Assembly: GCF_003589595.1 (NCBI RefSeq)
Contig: NW_020654810.1
Span: 22,941,348 to 23,005,347 of the forward strand
Origin: Hyposmocoma kahamanoa
Lineage: Eukaryota; Arthropoda; Insecta; Lepidoptera; Cosmopterigidae
Length of the DNA: 64,000 nucleotides
Direction: 5' to 3'
Under the pieces are notes generated by a model, which saw only the letters and a program-made list of their open reading frames with translations, was not told where the DNA came from and did not search any database. This document shows, piece by piece, positions 56,832-64,000 of this stretch. How positions within the stretch are numbered: position 1 is the first letter of the stretch; each line of letters begins with the position of its first letter. The position numbers and the translations under genes are program-made.

Positions 56832-57860
56832 GGTTTTTTTATTTTTTTTTATTTTTATTGTGACTCGGCAAAATGACTGCACCGCGCCTGATGGAAAGTG
56901 CGAATACAGTCCAGAGATGAGAGTAACGGATGGAAAACACAAATATCTTCACTCCGTCACTATCATTTTGCCGGTCTGGCCAAATGCTTCTTCACACTAC
57001 GTTTGAAGGACCCGATGTTATAGAGGGGAGGGAATACATGCGCCGGGAGTTGGTTCCACAATTTGATGGTTCGGCATAAAAACGAATTGCCAAACTTTTT
57101 AGTGCGGGACGGTATTGAACTGACCGTCCATCTGTGGCAACGCAGTCCGGCACGGGTGGTCCGCTGATGGAAAGGAGAGGAAGGGATAAGGTTGAATAAC
57201 TCTTCAGAGCACTCACCGTGGTACAGGCGATAGAATACGCTAAGAGACGCTATATCTCTGCGAAGCTGTGACGACTCCGCATGCTCAGTTACATGAGGAT
57301 CGTTGACAACACGGAAGGCGTAGCGCTGCAGTCCATCTAGGGCATCGAGCAAGTACTTGGCAGAGCCGTCCCAAAGGTGCGAACAGTACTCCATGCTGCT
57401 TCGGACCTGAGTTTTATACAACAGGTAACGCAGCTCTGGAGTAAAAAATCGGTGCACCTTGTTCAGGATGCCAAGCTTGCGCGACGCGGTACAGATGACG
57501 CTCTTGATATAATCTTTGTTGCTCATGTCCTTCCGGATGCTCATCCCCAGCAGGCTGAGCTTGTCCTGCAGCGTCAGCGTTGTACCCTGAAGATGGGGAA
57601 GTGGAAGGAATGGGGATTTTTTGGAGCTGAACGCGCATACCTGGGTTTTCTTGGCGTTGAACTCAACCAAGTTTCGGGAGCCCCACGACGATATATGTTC
57701 CAAAACATGGTTGAGCTCATCGACAAGTTTTTCCCGGTTTCTCTCAGGGTCCTCCCGGGTGCTTGACGATTGCTTATAATAGCAACCGTGCACTGTGCTA
57801 TCATCTGCATAGCAATGAATGTTGCCAAAAGGCAACAAATCATTGATGTTGGTTTAGTTG
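56832..57860 (-). pseudogene. LINE (CR1/Jockey group), 5'-truncated, with long intact C-terminal RT
   Basis: The minus-strand frame at 57838-56963 is open for 291 codons. NIHCYADDSTVHGCY holds the YADD catalytic motif of reverse transcriptase, followed by GSRNLVEFNAKKTQVCAF, RFFTPELRYLLYKTQVRSSM and EYCSHLWDG, up to the C-terminus at a stop. A short 3' UTR and an A-rich tail (aataaaaat type) end at about 56832. The upstream part of the polymerase and the endonuclease are missing. It is the youngest-looking LINE copy here. Confidence 0.85.
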
Positions 57861-57959
57861 TCTGACGCTATTATTATTTCAAATTCTTAGGTTTACGCGA
57901 TTATTGACATTCAAAATGAACCGTCTTTTTTATCTAAGCCAAATAAATAAAAAAAGGTG

Positions 57960-58145
57960 ATTAATAATAACAAAGATCAAACACTTAATAAAAATTCTTT
58001 CGATCCGACCGGATTCGAACCGACATCTTCTAGGTAACCGCTAGCGAATTTTTCTGTGCTTGTTGCAGATCTTTTTTTTTTGTTTTTTAACGACTTTTTA
58101 TGCCGTAGCGCCATCTGTGAGAAATTTATTTCTTCACTCAGAGAG
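57960..58145 (-). mobile_element. SINE-B, minus orientation
   Basis: Contains gatccgaccggattcgaacc (B-box in reverse), aatttttctgtgcttgttgc and tatgccgtagcgccatctgt. It ends at the left with aacaaagatcaaacactt. Confidence 0.7.
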
Positions 58146-58280
58146 GTAGGTACCTTTACAGCTATCATCGCTGACTAGATATGTCACTTTAATCGTTGTA
58201 ATTTTAAAGTTTGTATTGAATGTCACGACTTTTTTTGTTGTTGTTAATAATTATAACAAACTAGTGGAGCAAAATCCAGT

Positions 58281-58463
58281 TCTTAGGTTTTCGCGATTGT
58301 TACACATAGGAAATGAAACTATTTTTCCGGATTGACCTAACTGATCAACCAGTCAACCGTGACCATGACGGGACCTGACCTGTAAAGGGCCCGAAACGTT
58401 GGTTTGTTTGAAAACACAAATATACGCGATTTAAATCCGGAAAAATTGTTTCATTTCCTAGTG
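58281..58463. mobile_element. R5 foldback
   Basis: Left gttcttaggttttcgcgatt and gaaatgaaactatttttccg; right ccggaaaaattgtttcattt. The centre is ctgtaaagggcccgaaacgt. A more diverged relative follows at about 58500-58680. Confidence 0.72.
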
Positions 58464-58699
58464 GATCCACGTCACAAAAAATAATTGAATATCATGGTAG
58501 TAAAATCGTAACATTCAATAAAAACTTGAAAAAATAATGGCGGTTTGCGTTAATATTAGACGTAACTAGTTCATGACTTTACCATTTAAGTCAGTCGTGA
58601 CGATGGCACCTAACGTCGGTTTAATTGAAAAATCTAATATACTCGATTTAGATCCGCAAAAAATTAGTTTCTTTTTCGGTTATTATTGTTAAAGAACTT

Positions 58700-59415
58700 G
58701 TTAAGGCGAGATATTTGGACGCGGAGCTGGATTTTAGGAGGTGAGATGTGGGGGACCGCCCTACGTGTCCCGCAATCTGCGCGTTTAAAATTAATATGAC
58801 TAAAATAAGAACAGGCGGAGAAAATTTGACACTTATCCGTCGTCGATAGCGACTGACGGTGCAACAGGCGGCGCGACGAGTCGTTAAATCCGTTTGTTGC
58901 CCGTGGAAGTACCAGCAGGCAGAACTACTACTAGTTACACAGGCTCGTTATGCAATTTTCAAGTTTTGGGATAAATGTGAATTTAATAACTACAGGGCTT
59001 CAGTTGAAAACCAAAATTTAGCAGGTTCTCTGTAGTATTTCAAGAGCAATATCTTCATATAAAAATTATGTGCAAAGTTTGATATTTTGTTCTTATATAA
59101 TTCGTTTTAGACTTGTATTTTAGCCTGTTCTCAATATCCTCAGGTGTGTCGTGTATTTTTGTTATTTAATAGTAAATATCTAAACAATACTGAAATAATA
59201 TTATACTATATGCGAAATAGATTTTGCCGCCTATCCATATTTTAACAGTGTCCGGATAGTAATATCAAAAAATTTGGTCACTCCACAATACTACTGTTAT
59301 GTTTTATAGAAACCAAACCAAGCGTGCGCGGATCAATCAATATTTTCCTGTATTTGAACGTGTTGCTTACAGGAAAAAACTCCTCGCGTGTCTCTTTGTT
59401 GCATCGATTATTGTT
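58700..59415. other. Intronic, nothing recognised
   Basis: No gene or clear repeat. The first 150 bp are somewhat GC-rich (aggcggcgcgacgagtcgtt). Confidence 0.4.
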
Positions 59416-59420
59416 TGTTT

Positions 59421-59690
59421 TTAACCGACTTCAAAAAAAGGAGGAGGTTCCCAATTCAACTGTATGTTTTTTTTTGGATGTGTGTTACGCGATGATCCTT
59501 TTTTTTGTTAGAAAGAGGGTACCTCAACGGTGGTCCCATTTGAAGAAAATATTCCACGTCTAAGGGTGGCAAACTAGGGGATGAATCCGGTTTCGCGCAC
59601 TTTCCGGTAACCGATTTCAATAAAACTTGGCAAATAGTACATATTCCACGAATTTTTGAGGTCGGCTTTTTTAGTACCTTGTACTCAGGC
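59421..59690 (+). mobile_element. R3 element, internally deleted
   Basis: Runs from ttaaccgacttcaaaaaaag to tttttgaggtcggctttttt. Confidence 0.75.
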
Positions 59691-60630
59691 TATGTTTATT
59701 TTTATTTGTTGTGATACGTTGACACGACAGTTTTTGAAATTGCGTCAATTCGGCAGTTGCAATTGTTATCACTTAACCATGAAATTCGTACGTGACATAT
59801 TTTATTTATTATTATTCGGCATAATCGACCGGCGATCGATCATTCATTCACCTTTGCTATTACGAAAGCGCGTGCGCATCTCCAACGTGTGTCGGTGTCA
59901 GTATCGGCGCAGCGCAAATGTCACGATATTTACGACGCGGTAAGTCTTGCGGTGACTGGTGCCACATCGCGTACCTCGCCGTTCCGTGGATCCCGGCCGA
60001 CCGCAAACCGTCGCGCTTCCTCGCGTGACACAATCTGAAACAGTTGCCCGTTTTCCGCAATCCAATGCGTTTGCGCAGTTTTTATGTACATTGTTAAAGT
60101 TTCATCTCAATAACAAGTTAATAACAGTTCGCGAATTGCTCCACTGAGTTTAAGCGGTTTAACAGACTTTTTTTCTTCGTGTTATTTTACGGTATATTTT
60201 AGAGAGTGCGTCGATTTGAAGAAGCAATTTCTTGTTCAAGTATTTGGGTTGTTGCGAATTTTGTCGGCGTGAATGCGAGTGGTGAAATGTCGCTGCTATT
60301 GTCACAAGAATTTTCGAATGTCACGGAATTGTTTATTTTAAAATTCGGGGAAGAGAACGGCCGATTTCTCCGTATAGTTTGTGTTGTGTTTTATTTCGGT
60401 TTTTATTACTTTATCATCAAAATAAGTCAATCGAATCCGTTCATTTTGTACTCATGCCGTTCTTATTTATCAAAAGTATTTGAACTTAGAATTCCGTTTT
60501 CTATACTCTAATAATTTTTTTATTTTATTTTCGTAAAAATTGTAATTTACGTCTATCAGTGTTGTGAGTCGAGACTGGATTAGGCAGAGTTGTATTATGT
60601 CAACTTAGAATACACGTAGTGTGGATCATA
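59691..60630. other. No gene assigned
   Basis: Two plus-strand frames (59656-59943 and 60206-60511) and one minus-strand frame are open for up to about 100 codons but show no domain, splice logic or coding composition that I trust. The sequence around 59860-60060 is richer in CpG than its surroundings and might be regulatory. Confidence 0.35.
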
Positions 60631-60633
60631 CCT

Positions 60634-61085
60634 AGAGGTGGGCGTTTAAACGAAAAGCATTACAAAAGTTTGCTTCTTAAAATATGCACTTAAGCACGCT
60701 TTTTATTTTAAGCGTACCTAAGCGTTGGTCAATTCTATACTCAAGAATTTAACTTTTTACTAAGTGCCTAAGCTTCAAATACTACCATTTGTTTCAAAAA
60801 AAAAAATTAATCGTCAATGTGAATAATAATTTTATAAACCAAAATAAACTCGTGTTTTAACTTAAATAAACTTACTTAACTTAAAACCTTTAGTGGTCTA
60901 CTCTTGCTTTCCTCTATCAACACGATGTTTGCAAGCTTTTTTTAACATAAAAGTCTGTTCACTTAAATATTTTTCTAAACGATTTTTTAAGCTTCAAACT
61001 AAAAAGCGTATAAGTCACGCTTTTTTTAAAAAAAGCTACAATGTTTATACGTTTAAAAAATAAGCAGTTTTTCCAATCTCTAATC
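60634..61085 (-). repeat. R7 AT-rich repeat, copy 2
   Basis: Reverse-complement relative of 50437-51010. It starts gtgggcgtttaaacgaaaag, shares acctttagtggtctactctt, and ends aagcagtttttccaatctct. Confidence 0.65.
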
Positions 61086-61270
61086 ATACCGCACTCTTCG
61101 AATTATCGAATGATTAAAATTAAAAAGTAAAACCTCAAAACAAAATAGTTAAATTTTTACGTATACACAATCGAGTTCTTTGGTTTTCACGATTGTTACA
61201 CATTTAAAAAGAAAACTATTTTTTCTCGCGTTTTTTTATTTTCAAACAAACTGACGTTCCGGTCCGTTTA

Positions 61271-61919
61271 AGGTGCCTACAGATTTGCTCGATTTTTTAA
61301 CGATCGACACGTGTGATTAAACAAAACGAGTTTTGTAAGCAACAGACCAACAGACGATAGACATCCTATTTTTTAACCGACTTCAAAAAAGGAGGAGGTT
61401 CTCAATTTGACTGTATGTTTTTTTTTGTTTGTATGTTACACAATAACTCCGGTATTTGTGAACCGATTTTCATGATTCTTTTTTTGTTGGAAAGGGGGTA
61501 CTTCCATAGTGGTCCCATTTCATTTTGAAGAAAATCATCCACCTCGAAGGGTGGCTGTTCACGCATGAAGATTCATTTTTATAAATAGAGCCTAATTTAA
61601 TTTAGGGGCAATTACTTTATTGGTTGATTTTGCTATTTCAATTCAAGGCGTTTTTCTCTCAATATACTTTAAGTAGTGTCGTAGTGAGAACCTGTTTTTA
61701 TTATCTCCAGGGTCAAGTCCTGTATAGTGGCGAACTAGGGAATATTTCAATAAAACTTAGCAAATAAACGTAATTCCATGTACTTTTGAGGTCGGTTTTT
61801 TTGTCGACCAACTTATGTTATCTATCAGACAAAATCCAGTAAATGTGTTAGAAGCAGACAATCGATACCATATTTTTTATCATCATCATCAAAAAATCGA
61901 GTAAATCTGTAGACACCTG
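61271..61919. mobile_element. R10 MITE inserted in R5
   Basis: Ends aggtgcctacagatttgctc and, inverted, gagtaaatctgtagacacct. It is flanked by ta on each side, duplicated from the R5 target ttacagg. Itself split by R3. Confidence 0.7.
61373..61803 (+). mobile_element. R3 element inserted in R10
   Basis: Runs from ttaaccgacttcaaaaaagg to tttgaggtcggttttttt, nearly full length. Confidence 0.78.
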
Positions 61920-62607
61920 TACAGGTCCCACGGTTAATGATCTTTGAAAAAAAAAAAAAACAGCGATTTAGAAAAAAATAGTTACATTTCTAATTTCTAC
62001 ATATTTCGTCTCTATTACGCAAAAAAAACCCTGTTCCATGCAAACCAGAGCAAAGGAATGAACTCCAAAGCACTTACCGGAACGCTAAGACTAGAAACAA
62101 TTCAGAAAAATTATTGTCTAAATTGGTCCTACCCGAAATCGAGCCCAACACTTTCTAATCCAGCTAAATACAGGGTTGTCATTTACTGAGTCATTTGCGA
62201 CTAAATAGGCTATAGTTGCGATAAATGACGGGCGCTAAATATTTACCTTAACTTATAAGGTTAATTTTAGGTATACTTAATCCAAGCTTCGTAATAGTAG
62301 AGCTCCTTATTCGAGAAAGAAAAGAGAGAGCGGTCATTCTCGGCCTATTGTTCATTACCTAATTTTCGTGGCAATTTTTCAATAAATCAATCACTTTATT
62401 GCATTTTCTACAATGTTTTACAGGGTGGTTAGTTTAATATTTAACAGATCATTGTAGACCCTGGATAGGGCTCAGCAAGCTGGCGAGAAAGACATACTTT
62501 TATAATAAATTAATATTTTAAATCATTATCCTGAATAAATTCAGAAACTGCATAATAACATTTTTCTATTAGCAGTCTTTTTACTTTTTTTTATAAATAT
62601 TATGTCG

Positions 62608-62761
62608 GAATGAAACTATTTTTCCGGATTTAAATCGCGTATATTTGTTTTTTCAAACAAACCAACGTTTCGGGCCCTTTACAGGTCCCATGGTCACGGT
62701 TGACGGTTGACGGTTGAAAAACAAATATACGCGATTTAAATCCGGAAAAATAGTTTCATTC
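62608..62761. mobile_element. Compact R5 foldback with near-perfect arms
   Basis: The left arm gaatgaaactatttttccgg pairs with ccggaaaaatagtttcattc over about 48 bp. The centre holds three copies of cggttga in tandem (about 62697-62717). Confidence 0.78.
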
Positions 62762-62809
62762 CTATGTATAACAATCGCGAAAACCTAAGAACTCGATAAA
62801 TATTATGTC

Positions 62810-63322
62810 GCTTTTGTCATCTACTAACGATCTTGGTAATTTATTATAAACTTTGATCGACATAGTGGACTAGAAGAACTCATTTTAAGTCGGGTGCTTG
62901 GTGTTATCAATTTATGTCCATGTTGTGATGTATAACGTGTAGCAATGTCTCTTCGCCTAGTGAAATATTCTGGATACTTGCGTACAAATTTGCATGCTTC
63001 TACAATGTAAATACAGGGAAGGGGACGTATGTCTAGTTCTTGAAGCATGGTTTGCAACTGTTGGTTTGGGCAATATTGACGAGTATTCTAATGATTTTTT
63101 TTTGTGCAGTAAATAGTGTTGTAGCGTCTACACTACTCCCCCATAAGATGACACCATAGCTTATCCACGCATGGACATAGGCGTAATATGCAGCTTTAGC
63201 CGTTTCCATGTTTGTCGTTTTTTAGTCTCTCGAAGCGCGTATGCAAAACTGGACAACCTAGATTTGACAGACGCTAAATGAGCTTTCCAATTTAAATGTG
63301 TGCCTATAATCACGCCTTGAAG
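62810..63322 (-). pseudogene. Jockey-like LINE relic (same family as 42 kb)
   Basis: The minus strand reads LQGVIIGTHLNWKAHLASVK, then SYGVILWGSS and IIRILVNIAQTNSC, and after a frameshift CIYIVEACKFVRKYPEYFTR. This is the C-terminal RT region of the family at 41990-42383, with frameshifts. Confidence 0.7.
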
Positions 63323-63332
63323 TTTTTTTATT

Positions 63333-63437
63333 ATTTAAGTATTCGATTTTTTGTCGTGCAATATTACTTAATATTCGAGTATTATATAGTGGAATATTAT
63401 TTAATAATTGCACGATAATATACTTGAGTATTTAAAT
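63333..63437. repeat. AT-rich palindrome
   Basis: ttatttaagtattcgatttt is mirrored by acttgagtatttaaataatg, with gtgcaatattacttaatatt / aatattatttaataattgca pairing inside. A hairpin of about 100 bp. Confidence 0.65.
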
Positions 63438-63962
63438 AATGAAAATTGCCACGAAAATTAGGTAGTGACTAGTCCGAGATTGACCGAGAAAGAGCTCGTT
63501 CAGCGAAGCATTGCCACCTTACCTAAGTCATCAGTGTAACCATTACTGAATTACGGCCTGATTTTTGTCAGCCACTTTAAGAGGCTCCACTAAGATTGAC
63601 AACTTCTGCTCAGGACGCTATAGTATATATAAATGAGGATACCTAGAAGCTGCGGGTATTCATTAGTGGCATTCTAGGTTCGCGTCCCGGATAAAACAGC
63701 TCAATTATACACCGGGCTAGCTTTTTATCATACCAACGCCACGGTCAACTTTCTCTGTAACGAGTTTTTTTAGTAACGCGTTAGTAGTTTGTATTTTGAT
63801 TATATACTACGCTTGTGTTTCACTGGGGTAGATAGAAACTATGGCCTTATATTGGCAACGCTCGCGTTATACCCCTTTCACTTTCTTAACGCATCTGTCT
63901 TTTTCCACATACCCATTTATTCTTGATATTCTTGACCTGACCTTTTTTAAGAAGACAATTTT

Positions 63963-64000
63963 TATTATTATTAATACAAAGATCGAACACTCAGAAAAAA
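63963..64000 (-). mobile_element. SINE-B end, cut by the window edge
   Basis: ttattaatacaaagatcgaa followed by cactcagaaaaaa matches the left end of the 57960 copy. Confidence 0.5.

Larger units (their letters stand above)
61172..62005. mobile_element. R5 foldback (outermost of a three-level nest)
   Basis: The left half tcgagttctttggttttcac to gttccggtccgttta ends at 61270. The right half resumes at 61920 with tacaggtcccacggttaatg and ends aaaaaatagttacatttc. In intact copies gggccctttacaggtcc is continuous. Confidence 0.7.
62316..63486. mobile_element. Inverted-repeat element, about 1.17 kb, carrying LINE and R5 sequence
   Basis: Left arm ttacctaattttcgtggcaa at about 62354. The right arm ttgccacgaaaattaggtag (about 63445) is its reverse complement. 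Outer parts (cattctcggcc / cgagattgaccgag) also pair, giving arms of about 60 bp. Exact ends are uncertain. Confidence 0.55.
62293..63600 (-). repeat. R4 repeat split by an inverted-repeat element
   Basis: The left piece tagtagagctccttat (62297-62312) and the right piece starting gagctcgttcagcgaagc (about 63489), then attgccaccttacctaagtc, are the two sides of one R4 copy in minus orientation. Confidence 0.55.

Noticed and set aside
60206..60511. Plus-strand frame of 101 codons with a hydrophobic centre
   Set aside because: Phe/Ile-rich from AT composition. No homologue recognised and no promoter or splice evidence; left unassigned.

Overview
The window is animal nuclear DNA, almost certainly from a moth or butterfly (Lepidoptera). 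It is AT-rich, its genes are split by GT-AG introns, and it is crowded with tRNA-derived SINEs, short foldback DNA elements and decayed LINEs of kinds I know from lepidopteran genomes. The species cannot be named from the sequence. Two runs of exactly 400 N (15216-15615 and 37497-37896) are assembly gaps.

Three host genes can be read. (1) Git, an ArfGAP/ankyrin/Spa2-homology/coiled-coil/paxillin-binding scaffold, lies on the minus strand from 22377 down to 6107. Twelve coding exons have splice phases that all agree and give about 693 residues. (2) Ost48 (DDOST), the 48-kDa subunit of oligosaccharyltransferase, lies on the plus strand from 23051 to 29036. Seven exons give 434 residues. The two start codons face away from each other across about 670 bp, so they probably share a bidirectional promoter. 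(3) The first coding exon of an LRRFIP2-like (flightless-interacting) gene lies at 31769-31846 on the plus strand. No later exon of it was recognised, so the rest of the window may be its first intron. A second exon at 52713-52940, also ending in phase 0, may be an alternative start of the same gene or the start of an unknown one.

The most notable mobile element is a nearly whole Transib/RAG1-like DNA transposon at 33599-36503. It has inverted ends starting with an RSS-like heptamer (CACTGTG and CACGGTG), a perfect 5-bp target duplication (caatg), one small intron, and a transposase whose C-terminal half resembles the RAG1 catalytic core. One base appears to be missing in a run of G at 34974-34976, just before the first catalytic Asp, so the reading frame is broken.

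The rest is a dense mosaic of repeats. I name the families locally: SINE-A to SINE-E (tRNA-like), R3 (ends with accgacttcaaaa), R4 (gggacgaacaagtc family), R5 (foldback around a Phe-rich AT arm, ends gaaatgaaactattttt), R6 (foldback, ccgtccgaaacaattactg), R7 (AT-rich, two inverted copies), R9 (hAT-like MITE with 8-bp duplications), R10 (TA-flanked MITE), MITE-C, and two MITEs flanked by TTA/TAA. Several are nested: R9 in R6 near 10.2 kb, R4 in R3 near 45.2 kb, R3 in R10 in R5 near 61.2-62.0 kb, and an inverted-repeat element holding a LINE relic and an R5 copy inside R4 near 62.3-63.6 kb. Decayed non-LTR reverse transcriptase fragments lie near 8, 19.5, 40, 42, 57 and 63 kb. Tandem repeats occur at 745-993 (28 bp), 1371-1500 and 2735-2845 (22 bp, opposite orientations) and 5885-6092 (16 bp, directly in the Git 3' UTR).
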